DNA of 64,000 bases, from assembly GCF_905171765.1 (NCBI RefSeq), contig NC_053392.1:398998119-399062118 (forward strand), in the 5' to 3' direction. Below are positions 11,005-22,600 of this stretch, in pieces. Positions within the stretch are counted from its first letter, which is position 1. Every line of letters starts with the position of its first letter. This stretch comes from Bufo bufo (Eukaryota; Chordata; Amphibia; Anura; Bufonidae). The notes under the pieces were generated by a model, which made no database searches, was not told the DNA's origin, and worked only from the letters and a program-made list of their open reading frames with translations. Both the position numbers and the translations under genes were made by a program.

Positions 11005-12134
11005 AGGCAGCGTATTATAACGACAGAAGTATCTAGTTTTTATGCTAAACACACAAAAATGTTGTGCTATTTAGATGGCAGAATCAAAAGAATACAGCAA
11101 ATAGGAATAAAACCATCATCAACAATCAACATTTACCTCCTAATCATTTCTTATAGAACCGAAAACGGACAGTATCACTCATTATAGGATGATGGTATTT
11201 GTTTCTGATTTTAATAGCAATTTTTTTATGTTGTATTTTACCACCATCTTTCTAGACCATAAGTAGCTGCAAAGTGTATAAAAGCAGGCCAAATTGAGAG
11301 TGGTGTAACCTCTAGGGAATAGTTGTTACTAGCAACTTACTAACCACCATGGTTATGATACAATCAAACTGGGTATTTTACCAGCATTTTACCTAATATT
11401 TCTCTTGCATTTTATTGCAGGCCCCAAACTTAAGTTTAAGGGCTCTTTCACACGAGCGGATGCCGTGCGGGTAATCCGCTGTGTGAAAGAGTGCCAAACC
11501 CTGCTCCAGACAGCAGAGACATGGAGCAGTAACATGATTGATAAAGCTCTGTGCCTCTCTATGACCTTTGTGCTACAAAATCACAGTGACAACTTTATCT
11601 CAATGTGATTCTGTAGTAAAAAGGTCACAGAGAGGCTGAAGATGCCTATGTGTAGCACGTCAGATAGGCATGGTGGTGGCACTGGTGGACAGTGATGGGG
11701 CACATGTACATAGTCATGGACTGGGGCACTGACAATAGACAGGCTGAAAGCCTCTGTATTTTATTCATAAGCATCTTAAACGCTCAGTAGAACGCTGAAG
11801 ACAGACTCCTTGGCAATACACTCTGGAGGTCATTTATTAAGACTGGACCGGCGTTTTAGACACTGGACTTAATAACCTCTATAGATCAAGGTGGATCCTC
11901 CGACGTTATGAAGATGTGCCAGCCTCTACAAAACTTTGGCGTATCCTGCTGGCTTACATTTAGACCATTTTCTGTTTTCTAGTACAAAGAAACATCTTTC
12001 CCTAATAAAGTATATTACAAAAATGTTTAAGATCTCTGTCCCTACAAATGTTTAAGATCCCTGTCCCCTAACAATATAAAACACTTTAAACAGAACTAAT
12101 TGTAAATATAGTGCTAGACTGAAATATATCTTAC
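11005..12134. other. PLG intron DNA with one small MITE remnant
   Basis: Mostly unremarkable intron sequence. At 11438-11496 there is a 59-bp minimal inverted pair (ggctctttcacacgagcgg and its degenerate inverse), probably a Harbinger-like MITE end. A weak dyad lies at about 11550-11640 (cctctctatgacc with ggtcacagagagg). Confidence 0.5.
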
Positions 12135-12297
12135 TTGCAGGGATAGTTATCTGGCGTTCTGCCGTGAATATGGGGCTCCTGAGAACTCCAGGCCTGACAT
12201 ATTTTTCCAGATACTGTTACGGCAATATTTCCTGTGTAGGTCGCTCCATTCTCAGATAAGCATTTCAGCCCTGGTGGTGATGGTGGAGGATTGGAAG
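12135..12297 (-). CDS. PLG: PLG exon: kringle 3, first half, with K2-K3 linker
   Basis: This 163-bp exon starts in phase 1 after an acceptor ending acaacag and ends in phase 2 at gtaagat. It encodes a proline-rich linker (SNPPPSPPG), then LKCLSENGATYTGN, VTVSGKICQAWSSQEPH and TPDNYPCK. The PCK cysteine pairs with K2 in the human protein. The human K3 N-glycosylation motif (NRT) reads GRT here, so that site is missing. The order of linker, Cys1 and Cys2 matches human K3. Confidence 0.95.
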
Positions 12298-12429
12298 CTG
12301 TTGTATGAAAAAAAGATTATTTTAAGATTTTATCAGAAATAAAACTACAATTCTGCAAAATGCTAAAAAATTAGCCAAGCTCAGATGTGTAACTTGAAGA
12401 TCCTGTCATGGGGCTGTCCACCTACCATA

Positions 12430-13068
12430 TTATGTTTATAATAATAAAAAAGAAATATACCTCACAAAAAAACGCAATTAACCTCCATTCCAGACAAATA
12501 ACAGAATATCTTTATTGAACACATAATTAATACATCTTAAAATACAAAGAGACAATTAGCAGCAAGTAAAACCCTCAAATGAGGACCAGGAGGGGGCCGC
12601 AGAGTCGGACAGCCACAATAAATGAAACATTGAAAACAAAAGAGCAAGAAACAATACCACTAATCCATACCCATAAAGTAATTGAAACATACCAGGAGAA
12701 AATCCCAGACAAAATATGCAACATAAGTAGAGGGCAAAGTGGGATGTAGGAAAATAGTGATACCATATGTAGCACGCCGACTCTGCAAGCCACCTCCTCC
12801 CAACGCCATTTCGACTCACAGGCTTCACCGGAAGAAGCCAGTGAGCCTCTTTCCTGTGCTGCACCTGTGCCAGTTGCCTCTCTCCTGTACTGTGCCTTTG
12901 CCAGGTACTGAAGCGCACGGCAAATGTGCAAGACTAGAAGTCAAGGCTAGGTGTGATGGTGTTTACACTGCTTGGCCCTGTCAATCAGAGTGCAGACGAC
13001 GGCGCCAGCATCAGGAAGAATGGAGCCTCTAGAATGCCTCCGTTGCTCCTAGAGGCTCATTTGCATAT
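12430..13068 (-). mobile_element. Unclassified retroelement-like fragment
   Basis: Read on the minus strand, the segment contains gaagcctgtgagtcgaaat at about 12810-12828, resembling the stem plus cgaaac motif of Penelope-like terminal sequences, and an aataaa signal near 12503 close to its 3' end. Open frames here have no recognisable similarity. A motif at the other edge (cctagaggctcatttgcat) recurs near 10850. Assignment is tentative. Confidence 0.3.
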
Positions 13069-13069
13069 A

Positions 13070-14180
13070 TTAACCCTTAGGATACCGGAGGATCTTTCCG
13101 TTTTTGCGTTTTAATTTTTCTTCCCTATCTTCCTTGAGCCATAACTTTTATATTTTTCCGTTCTCAAAGCTGTATGAGGGCTTATTTTTTGTGGGACAAG
13201 TTGTACTTTCTAATGCTACCATATGGCATGGAATGTAGTGGAAAGCAGTAAAAAAAAATTCAAATGGGGTGAAATTGGATAATAAACGCAATTCCTCCAC
13301 CGTTTTACAGGTTTTGTTTGCACAGCGTTCTGTTTGCAGCAAAACTGACCCATGCCCTTCATTTTCTGGGTCAGTACGATTACAACGATACTCCATATGT
13401 GTAGGTTTTTTTTATGTCTAAATAGTATAAAAATAAATGTAAACTTTGAAAAAAAAATTTTTTTACATCGCCATATTCTGACCCACCATAACTTTTTTAT
13501 AAATATATCTACTGAGCTGTCTGGGCTCATTTTTTGCAGGACAATCTGTAGTTTTTATTTATACCATTTTGGAGTGTGTGACTTTTCGATCAGATTTTAT
13601 TGCATTTTTTTGTGTAAGAGAAGCAATGAAAAAATGACAAATTGGCCATTTTGACCCTTTTTTTCATCATGCCATTATTATGAGCATTTTTTTTGCGATT
13701 ATACCTATGATGTTTATATTTTTTGTTATTTAGGTATGTATATTTTTATTATATGGAAAGAGGGGTGATTAAAACTTTTATATTTTTTAACTGTTTATTT
13801 TTTGTGATGATTTTGAAACTCATATGAACCTACAAAATCTATTTTTTTATTTTTTATTTTGAACAATTGTGTATTTTTAAACTGGACTTTTATTGAGAAT
13901 TGCTCATTTCTTATGTTGGCCTGCCATCTGGTAGCCAAAATAAGAATTGCACTTTTAATGTCCTCAGCCTCTGCAGCGAGGCTGAGCCCATTCAAATAAA
14001 TTATCGGCATCCCCATTGGCCGCAGAGGTCACCTGTAAAGTTTTTACGCATTTAGATGCCATGATATCACTTGATCACGGCATCTAAAGCCTTTAATTAC
14101 CGCGATTGGCATTGAAACAGTAGAGACCTACCGGCCATGACGCCCGCTGCACGTGTGAGTGGGCGCCATGTTTGCATATC
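13070..14180. repeat. TTAA-type repeat, right end lost
   Basis: It starts at TTAA (13070-13073) followed by cccttaggataccgg. It carries tgtatgagggcttattttttg and acaagttgtactttctaatg, and later cccgctgcacgtgtgagtgg, in the same order as the 58229-59229 element. No right TTAA is found, so it is truncated. Confidence 0.6.
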
Positions 14181-14712
14181 CCTCCTGCAAAAGGGTAAAA
14201 AGTTTAGATTTCTCATAAATAAAACCACAGATGGGATTGTGACCAAGACTGCTTGCATCTGGTAATTGCGCACATGACACAAGCCAACCTGTTTCACTAC
14301 AATAAATCTGGTGAAAGAAGCCCTTTAAATGTGTAAATTAAAAGTTTTGCTGAATTTTTATCCACAAAACTACATATTAATCTGCTAAACTCCTTCTGCT
14401 CTACATCATGCTGCCTGAAAATTGCACTGCATTATTACAGTGACATATTCTCTTGAGATTGTCGTTAGAGATGAGCAAAGTTTTAAAAAATTCGATTCAG
14501 ATACTTCGCCAAATTTTTCCCAAAAAGCTGTTTTACTCCAAATTAATTTGTCACGAAGCTTGTTATAAATCAGCTATTTCCCGGCCTACAGGTAGAGTGT
14601 ATCTCGGTGTACATCACTGTGCATCGCAGAAACATGCATAGCAAGTCCGTTATGGACTAGTTACTAGTTACTGTGCGTCAGTATGACAGGCAGGTGACAG
14701 GCGTCACTCTTA
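14181..14712. other. PLG intron DNA without recognisable feature
   Basis: A short non-repetitive stretch. A tagagatgag word at about 14466 resembles the hAT terminus seen at 38019, but no partner end is present. Confidence 0.45.
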
Positions 14713-15779
14713 GGCTACATGCACATGACCGTGGTGTGTTTTGCAGATCCGCAAAACACGGATGGCGTCCATGTACGTTCTGCAATTTGCGGAACGGCAT
14801 GGACAGGCTTTAATATAACTGCCTATTCTTGTCTGCATGGGACCCACACTGAATCCAGACCCATTCACTTGTGCTTTGCGTGAAAATCGCAGCATGTTCT
14901 ACATTCTGCGGTTTTAACGCAACGCAGGCCCCGTAGAAATGAATGGGTCTGCTTGAAAATCGCAAGCATCCGCAAGTGAGTGCGGATGCGGTGCGATTTT
15001 CACGCATGGTTGCTAGGAGATGGTAGGGATGAGCAACCCCGGACCCCATTAAAGTCTAATCACTGTATTATTTTCCCTTATAACATGGTTATAAGGGAAA
15101 ATAATAGCATTCTTAATACAGAATGCTTACTAAAATGTGCCTTGAGGGGCTAAAAATAAAAAAAAATTCACTCACCTCATCCACTTGTTCGCACAGCCGG
15201 CATCGTCTTCTTTCTTCTTCTTTCAGGACCTGCAAAAGGACCTTTGATGATGTAATCGCGCTCACCACGTGGAGAGCGTGGTGACGTTAGCAAAGGTCCT
15301 GCTGAATGAAGATAGAAGTATCTTCTATCTTCATTCAGCAGGACATGCGCTGATGTCACCACGCTCACCACGTGGTGAGCGCGATTACGTCATCAAGGGT
15401 CTTTTTGCAGGTCCTGAAAGAAGAAGAGAGAAGACGATGCCGGCTGCGCGAACAAGTGGATGAGATGAGTTAATTCGTTTTTTGTTTTTTAACCCCTCAA
15501 GGCACATTTTAGTAAGCATTCTTTATTAAGAATGCTATTATTTTCCCTTATAACCATGTTATAAGGGAAAATAATAAAATGAATAGAACACCTAACCCAA
15601 ACCTAAACTTCAGTGAAGAAGTTCGGGTTCGGGTCTGGGTACCACATTCTGTTTTTTCTCACGTGCGTGCAAAACGCATTGCACTCGCACAGAAAAAACT
15701 GAACATCGGAATTGCTTGCCTACTCGCGTGGTTTTCCCACAATGCAGAGAAAATACGGGACGCCCGTGTGAAAGAGGCC
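14713..15779. mobile_element. Composite Harbinger-like MITE with a 509-bp palindrome
   Basis: The left end ggctacatgcacatgaccg follows TTA (14710-14712), and the right end cccgtgtgaaagaggcc precedes TAA (15780-15782). The first 125 bp come from another MITE subfamily, fused near 14838. The rest is the same family as 1262-2655, with the palindrome at 15067-15575 centred on 15321. Confidence 0.7.
15067..15575. repeat. Large palindrome, centre near 15321
   Basis: The arms run from attattttcccttataac to its inverse. They contain cagccggcatcgtcttc with its inverse, cgctcaccacgtgg with its inverse, and meet at gaagatagaagtatcttc. The arms match closely. Confidence 0.9.
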
Positions 15780-16473
15780 TAACAGAACTGCCACTAACAG
15801 AGCCACCTTGATGCCGGTAGCTGGGCCCGACACAAGTTTGAGCAAAAATGTGTGCAAAGAGCTTCCATTTTTTATGTATAGTATGTATTGTACCACTTTA
15901 ATCCAGAATATTCCCTAATCCTTAGTTCTATTGTTTGCATGTGTAATGGTGTGCTGCCATATGTTTTTGTTTGCTGTCTGCATGTTAGCTTTATGGATGT
16001 GCACCTGTGACTATTGGTATGCTAGTCTAAATTTTCTTGCAGAGTGGAGAGGGTGTCAGCAGTAAGTTTGTGTTTGACGTCACAGTTTATTTTTCCCTTC
16101 TTCTGATCCATCAGAAGAAAAAAAAAAAAAAAACGGATCCTGTCTTTTGACAGTATTTGGTCAGTAATTGATCAGTAAGCTCCAAAAAAACAGGAGTAGG
16201 TTCAAAACAGAGATGACACATGATGGGAATATTTGCATGTATTCTGTGTTTTAGACCCCATAAGAAACTATCATATATAAATATATATTATATATAATAA
16301 TTTCTTACATAATTTGGCGAGCGGTAGGTAGGAGGTTGGAGTGTAATTATGAGGTGCATTTGTGAATATAATATTGTATAATGGAGAACTTGGATTGCAT
16401 AGCTGTGTAGAATTTACCATGGAGTGCTTTGTGAAAGAGATTGCAAAAGTTAATGACACTAAGGCACTTTTAA
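15780..16473. other. Intron DNA with a hAT tail remnant
   Basis: Mostly unassigned. Bases 16083-16245 (tttggtcagtaattgatcag, ggttcaaaacagagatgaca) match the 3' tail shared by the hAT remnants at 24185-25961 and 38019-49274, so a fragment of that family lies here. There is an A run at about 16119-16134. Confidence 0.45.
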
Positions 16474-16763
16474 GGCTCCATTCACACGTCCGCAAAATGG
16501 GTCCGCATCCGGTCCGCAATTTTGCGCAACGGGTGCGGACCCATTCATTCTCTAAGGGGATGGAACAGTGTGCTGTCCGCATCCGCATTTGCGGAGCGCG
16601 GCCCCGATCTTTGGGTCCGCAGCTCCCCAAAAAGATAGAGCATGTCCTATTCTTGTCCGCAGCTGCGGACAAGAATAGGCATTTCTATAGGGGTGCCGGG
16701 CGGGTGTGTTGCAAATCCGCAATTTGCGGGTCCGCAACACACCATGGACGTGTGAATGGAGCC
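16474..16763. mobile_element. Harbinger-like MITE, TAA target duplication
   Basis: A complete 290-bp element. The ends ggctccattcacacgtccg and the exact inverse cggacgtgtgaatggagcc are flanked by TAA at 16471-16473 and 16764-16766. The interior has nested gcggac/gtccgc dyads. Noncoding. Confidence 0.85.
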
Positions 16764-16766
16764 TAA

Positions 16767-17700
16767 ATCTAATGGGCGGATGTAGAGATCCCTGGTAGGA
16801 AGCCAAAAGTTTTGTGACCGATGCAATTTCTGTCAAGTTCACAAAGTCAGAAGGAAAATGTGCTCTAGTTTTGGCTGTATGCTGGATAGCAGAGCAGTAT
16901 TCTAAGCTAATGGAGCAAAATGAAATTCTACATAACAAAGGTAAGTGCTTGGATGAGTTATATGGAGGTATGAGAGAACAAAAAGAAAATTTGTAAGATC
17001 GTATACAAGTACTAACTGAAGAGAATGAAACATTAAAGAGGTTGTCAAGGTTCAGAGCTGAGCCCGGACATATCCCCTTTTTCACCCAAGCAGCCTCTCT
17101 GTATCACACAGGGCAATGGCTGTTTGTTTATAGCAATGTTGCCGGTGACCAAAATGAAATAAGAAAACATAAATTTCTGATTAAAACCAGGCTTAAAAAG
17201 ACCAAAAGGTTTTACAAGAACAGAAGAGGGGTTTCCTAATGTGAACATCTTATGAGGAGATCTTGTCTTGTTTTATTAATTTATCACTAGTTTTGACTTT
17301 CAGGGAAAAATAGAACCTTAAAGAAGAACCTAAAGATGTGTGGTGTAACTATATTTTTCCTTGTAGGCATAACTAACTATTACAGGACCTTGAATAAAGA
17401 CTGGGTGAAAATCAAACACGGACTTGATTTGCGAAGTTGGAGTGCCGTGGTTTTTCCTTCTATTTCGGCATCTTGGGATCCCTAGAGCCTAGAATCCGAC
17501 ACCACAGGCACCGCCACCGAATGGACTAACTGAGACAACTTAGAAGGTAGTGCTGTCATTTGTTCTATATTACAGGACCTTACTACATTGTTTTTTGTTT
17601 TGTTTTGTTTTTGAGAAGCCTCTAAATTTAATAAGTAATATACAGTCAGGTGGCTAAATTCTAAATGGACATTTTATTGTTTTATTCCTCAAAGCCTGTA
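16767..17700 (+). other. Possible decayed retroelement remnant
   Basis: Bases 16814-17040 can be read with one interruption as a charged helical segment (EQYSKLMEQNEI, then TEENETLKR), suggestive of a coiled coil. Further on, a segment with an aataaa signal at about 17393 resembles the end region of an LTR. No diagnostic domain is visible, so this is a weak guess and could be unrelated intron DNA. Confidence 0.2.
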
Positions 17701-18069
17701 CAGTGATCCCTCAAGATACAATGGCCTCAGGATACAATATTATCAATATACAATGGTCTTTTCTGACCCATTGTAAGTTGAAACTAGACTTAACATTCAA
17801 TGTCTCAGGCTCAGATCCAACCAATCAAGGCTACTTCTCTGGAAAGGTAGCTGTATTAGTTACTAGTTAGCATCTATTCCTGACTGTTATATGTAAGGAT
17901 TTATCTGGTTTTATCTGTCTTAGTTATCTGCTTATTTTTCTTAAATCTTCATTTTCTATTATCTTGGATGACATTTTGGGGCTTTAGAACAGATTACTCA
18001 ACTTACAATGGTTTCAACATACAATGGTCATCCTGGAACCAATTAATATTGTATCTTGAAGGACCACTG
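17701..18069. mobile_element. Mariner-type MITE, TA target duplication
   Basis: The ends cagtgatccctcaagatac and the inverse of tatcttgaaggaccactg match closely and are flanked by TA (17699-17700 and 18070-18071). The 369-bp interior also has atacaatgg words on both sides and no coding capacity. Confidence 0.75.
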
Positions 18070-18387
18070 TACTGTAGTGAAACAAGTAGCTGCCATTGTG
18101 AGGCAAACGTGACAGTGAGGATATCTCTTCATTGGGGACAATCATGCCTCTTTAGCAATGTGGATGAATGCAAACAGGGAGCAGTCTCATTCTCACATTC
18201 TGTGCACATTTGCATACTTTTAAAACGTTTTTTTTTTTTTTTTTTGCATTGGTCTCACTGGTAGCAAGTTTAATGATTTTAACAAATTGCATGCTCCTTT
18301 ATTTTTTATTTTATTTAACATCTTTATTACTATACAAGCTGTACACGAAAACATAATTAAAAAATTAGTATACATTTTCAAACCCAC

Positions 18388-19042
18388 TGTCACGGCTGAG
18401 GATGGGGAAAACCCTCAGCCGTGCGGTATCAGGAGGATGTTAGGTCGCTACTCGGCCAGTAACACAGAATTAGGGAGCAGGGCACCTCCTAGAGCTTCCC
18501 TAATCTGACCCTGACTCCTAGCTGCATGAGCCGCCCTTGAAGGTAGGAGGGCTCATGCTCAGGAACCTTGGATCCCTTCTGACCCTCCGACGATCCCTGT
18601 ACTAGGAGCTGGGTAGACAGCCCGTTCCTCCTGGACACAGAGTAACAGGAGTCTAAAATGGCCAAGCTATAAAGAAAAGGGAACATAAACAGACATATGG
18701 CAATGACAGGTAAGTGAGACTAGTACCACACTTACCTGCCACAGACACACAACCTGGAACCCACGTGCAAGTGCTGCTGTCCACAAACAACACAAAGGAC
18801 ACCGCACACACAGACATCACACGGGAACCCAGGAAACCATATTCTGCAATAAACAAAGACCAAACAAACATCTTCTAAACACCATACATAAACCTAAGGC
18901 AACCGCACACATACCTAATGTCCGCGGCAACCGCACCTGAGGCAAACAGCAAAGTGCCCCCAGCTGCGGTTGACACAACACCAAACCGCGGGCAACTGCA
19001 TGCGGCTCCCAAGGAGTCACGGCCATGAACATGGTCGTGACA
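18388..19042. mobile_element. Solo LTR, 655 bp, 5-bp duplication cccac
   Basis: It begins tgtcacggctg and ends gtcgtgaca, with the TG...CA boundaries of an LTR, and is flanked by identical cccac at 18383-18387 and 19043-19047. Internal sequence is absent, so the copy was reduced by LTR-LTR recombination. It sits inside the 3' region of the L1 fragment and is therefore younger. Confidence 0.75.
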
Positions 19043-19245
19043 CCCACTTTTCCTTCCCCCCCACCTCTTCTCCCCCCACCCAGGCCCCCCCCAACATATG
19101 ATGCGTGCGCCCCCGCCACCCCTACTACCCCCCCTAAAAATTAAGGGAAGGGAGGAGAGGAAAGGGGGAGAAAAAATAAATAAATAATAATAATTAAAAT
19201 ATAATATAGAATAGTCATTTTTACATTCATAAAGTCCTATCAGAG

Positions 19246-20130
19246 TTACCAGCCGTCCCATATCTTAACCCATTTCTCAATTCCACCCCTCTGCTTATAG
19301 ATAATCCGCTCATAATTTTTAACCTTATTGACCAGATTTATCCATTTACTTACTTCTGGGGCCTGTCGTGCAAACCAACTCCGACTAATCAGGACACTGG
19401 CCATTAATAATATTCTGCCTATTAGAATCTTTTGGGGTTTATGACTAGTTAATATCGAGAGATTGTTCAATAAAAACAATTGTGGCTCAAGAGGAATCTG
19501 TGTTTTTAGTTTATAAGTAAGAAACTGGTTAATACCACTCCAATATGCCCCGAGTTCTGGGCATGCCCAGATCATATGTATGTAATCCGCACCGGCAGTA
19601 TCACATCGAGGGCAGTTGGAAGAATCTCTTATTCCACACTTGTTGAGCCAAGTAGGGGTAACATATAGCCTATGATAAATATTGAACTGTATTAGGACAT
19701 GATTGAAGTTATGGGATAATACATCTGGGTTAGTAAAAATACTCCCCCATCCTACACTTTGTATATTTGGGCAATCCCTCACCCAAGCCTTTTGCCCTGG
19801 TGATTGTGTCTCAGAAAACCGTGAATTAATTAATAGTTTATATATATTTGAAATCTTCATTCTTACTAGTGCCTTCCCAAACCACTCATTTAGCGGGGAG
19901 GAATTATCTATTTCTAACAGTGATTTATCATCTAGACTAAAAAGTGCCGAACGAAGCTGAAAATACCTAAACCATGACAAATTCCCAACACTATGTGATA
20001 ATTCCACAAACGGCGGGATTTCTCCGTTATTAACAACCTGTGCCAGGGAAAGAATCCAATTTTTTTGCCAAAATTGATCCTGTGCTATACCATCTAATAT
20101 CTGTAAGTGAGTGTTGTGCCAAAGAGGCGT
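19246..20130 (-). pseudogene. L1-like ORF2 C-terminal fragment
   Basis: An open minus-strand frame of at least 250 codons shows the L1 ORF2 C-terminal zinc-binding region. Key blocks are the Cys-x-x-Cys of SSNCPRCDTAGADYIH and the following His and WACPEL, then WSGI. Similar frame continues upstream of 20007 (FWQKNW, LSLAQV). No endonuclease or polymerase motif is present. The stop is at 19246. Length is far short of a normal ORF2 (about 1200 residues), so it is dead on arrival rather than mutated. Confidence 0.8.
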
Positions 20131-20997
20131 GAATATGCTCCTTTATTACCAGTGAAAATACCCATAATGGTATTAAGCAACATTCAATCTGGATTTTCAT
20201 TTTTACTTGTTGCTTGCGGTTACTATATGTGTTGCTGAGTATCTCTTTCAATAAATACATTGTCTGGGTTTTCTGTAGCTCCTACAAGGGCTATAATGAC
20301 ATATTTATTTGTAAGTTACCAATAATATGAAACTGCATACACAATATTTTATGGTACACTATGTTCAGGGTTTTTTAAATGTCGCAAGGTCTCTCCAGAA
20401 AGTCTCTTTTTAAAAACAAGCTCTCTCTTTCATAAGGTGTGTTTTGGGTTTTTATAGTAAACTTTTGAGCAGATAGAGGTGCTGAGACATAAGTGACATG
20501 GGCAACCTTAGCAATTGGCTGGAAGTACAGTAACCTAATGTGGGTTAAATTAATAAGAATTCCTGAATCCACTAGTATCTAGTGTTATCTTGCACCATGT
20601 GTCATGTGTTGTGTGTAAATGTGTTTACATTTCTGCTCCAAATTGAATAGTTACTGTTCCAAAACCAGTGTGTTGGCAAGCAAAAATCTGTCCTGTAATG
20701 TGTGTTTTCTGTGATGGACCAAAGACTGTGAAAATTACTTATGGTGTTAGTGGCACTGAATAAAGGAACAAGCACAATCTAGGTAGAACTAAAGATGAAA
20801 ACAAAGAAGGCCCATATTCTCAGAATCGGCAAGTTAGCCAAGGATGTCCGAGAGCCTTGTAAGGACAGTCTGAGCTTACATAATGGTGTTGGTCGCAAGT
20901 ATGTTAAAAAGCAGATAGTATGGACTTTGTTGTGCTGAATATAAAACTTGTTTGTGTGGTGTAAGGTCTTGTAAAGTGGCTGATGGAGCATTGATAT
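20131..20997. other. Intron DNA without recognisable feature
   Basis: I see no protein similarity, tandem repeat or strong inverted repeat in this stretch. Confidence 0.5.
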
Positions 20998-21403
20998 ACA
21001 GTTGCAAGAAAAAGTATGTGAATCCTATGGAATGATATGGATTTCTGCACAAATTGGTCATAAAATGTGATCTGATCTTCATCTAAGTCACAACAATAGA
21101 CAATCACAGTCTGCTTAAACTAATAACACACAAAGAATTAAATGTTACCATGTTTTTATTGAACACACCATGTAAACATTCACAGTGCAGGTGGAAAAAG
21201 TATGTGAACCCCTAGACTAATGACATCTCCAAGAGTTAATTGGAGTGAGGTGTCAGCCAACTGGAGTCCAATCAATGAGATGAGATTGGAGGTGTTGGTT
21301 GCAGCTGCCCTGCCCTATAAAAAACACGCACCAGTTCTGGGTTTGCTTTTCACAAGAAGCATTGCCTGATGTGAATGATGCCTTGCACAAAAAAACTCTC
21401 AGA
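20998..21403 (+). mobile_element. Tc1-like transposon fragment, 5' end only
   Basis: It starts at a Tc1-like terminus (cagttgcaagaaaaagtatg) after TA, repeats the inner terminus at about 21190 (ggtggaaaaagtatgtgaac), and contains the leader running up to an ATG-like position (gaatgatgccttgcac). The transposase body and right end are missing. I recognise this as a widespread vertebrate Tc1 family from memory. Confidence 0.7.
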
Positions 21404-22600
21404 ATAAATATTACCTAAATATTACAAAACAAACACCTGCTGCCTGGCTGGGCTCTAACTAAACATATGATACAATCCTTGACTCACCTATACAGTGCTG
21501 TTCAGATACAGAGTCAGGTCCGGCTTCCTCAGCCAAGCGTATACCAGTCCCTCAGGCTGTAACATGGTCAGTCCAGGCTCTGTCCCAGCCTCGTAGTTTC
21601 TCAGCCTAGCCCGGCTGAAAGCACACACCCAGAGCCTCACCTGGCCTCTGTTTGCAAACACGCCCCCGACTGACAGTCTGGGATGCGCTTTTACTCCCCA
21701 GTAATGATCCCAGGTAATTACACCTGGGGATCCCTCATGCTAGGGAAAATCTGCCCTGGAATGGAAGGGGTGGATTTGGAGAGCCCACTACCAACCTAGC
21801 TCCCAATCCAAGTAAAATCCAGCCCTTAAATACTAAACAAAATAGCTCCAGCAACTATACCTTGCTGAAGCCAGCACCACTCTGGAACTTTACTTATCTC
21901 ACTCTCTTCCTGACGAAGGACAGCGTACTGTCCGAAACGCATAGATAGGAATTTTGGTACCCACTACTCACCGTAGTGTGTATAGTGACGTCACTATCCG
22001 CGTGAGGTATGAAGTATACACTCGGCACAGCGCCACCAGCCGGGGCGCGAGCTGTAATCTAGTTATCCTAACCTGATACCGAGCACCACGTCCGTTCATA
22101 CTTAAAGAGGAAGGAATAGACACAAAGGAAACGCCAAGGAACAGGTAATTAAAACTAACAGCAATATCAGCCTGAGTATCCTATTGGCAAGTGTGTCAGT
22201 GACACCTTCAGTGTATGACAAGTAAGCTGGCATAGGTTGGGAAGAGCGCGGTGTCATATTTATTGATTCTTACAGTGTACATATTTGCAGCGGTTCGTGT
22301 AGTACCGCTGCGACACCAGCAGCCAAGTAAGAAAGCAGGAGCTGAAGCGAGCGCTAGGGGCATTGTTTGTTTTTCACTTATGTCACTCAGTTGAGGAACC
22401 TGGGTGAGATATACCCCTCTTCCAGGATCCTTATTCACTTTAGCGTTCACATCACCACAATATATATAAATATACTTATCAATAGGAAATGTAATATCAA
22501 TATTCCCACACTGTACAATATACCTATTTTTTATAATTTCGCTCTTGTGTCTCATTTCTTACTCCCAACTTAAAAGAATCAGACCCAGTAAGAGGATATA
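21404..22600 (+). mobile_element. Unclassified element with a hammerhead-like motif
   Basis: The segment holds the hammerhead-like core at 21910-21938 and a perfect CRE palindrome at 21982-21997. It is flanked by CpG-rich, promoter-like sequence (cagcgccaccagccgggg). This arrangement resembles the ends of Penelope-like elements. No coding region of such an element is visible, so the assignment is tentative. Confidence 0.3.
21910..21938 (+). ncRNA. Hammerhead-ribozyme-like core
   Basis: ctgacga (21910-21916) is followed by one A, a perfect 6-bp stem ggacag/ctgtcc with a cgta loop, and gaaac. This is the order of the two conserved hammerhead core strands around stem II. I could not identify the third strand with the cleavage site with confidence, so activity is unproven. 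Confidence 0.35.

Larger units (their letters stand above)
18296..20130 (-). mobile_element. 5'-truncated L1-type LINE with a solo LTR inserted
   Basis: The minus strand carries the C-terminal part of an L1-like ORF2 and then a 3' region ending in aataaa-rich sequence near 18300. The 3' region contains G-rich tracts (19030-19150) and is interrupted by the solo LTR at 18388-19042. The 5' part of the LINE, including endonuclease and reverse transcriptase, is absent, as expected from truncated reverse transcription. Confidence 0.75.

Noticed and set aside
12556..12931. Two 118-120-codon minus-strand frames with hydrophobic segments
   Set aside because: They overlap in different frames, have no recognisable similarity and lie in repeat-like DNA with a polyadenylation-type signal.
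13795..14016. 73-codon frame inside a TTAA-type repeat
   Set aside because: Not shared as a frame by the other copies of the repeat.
16814..17240. Possible retroviral gag-like gene
   Set aside because: Only short helical reading with stops and no zinc knuckle, protease or polymerase; kept as a low-confidence remnant, not a gene.
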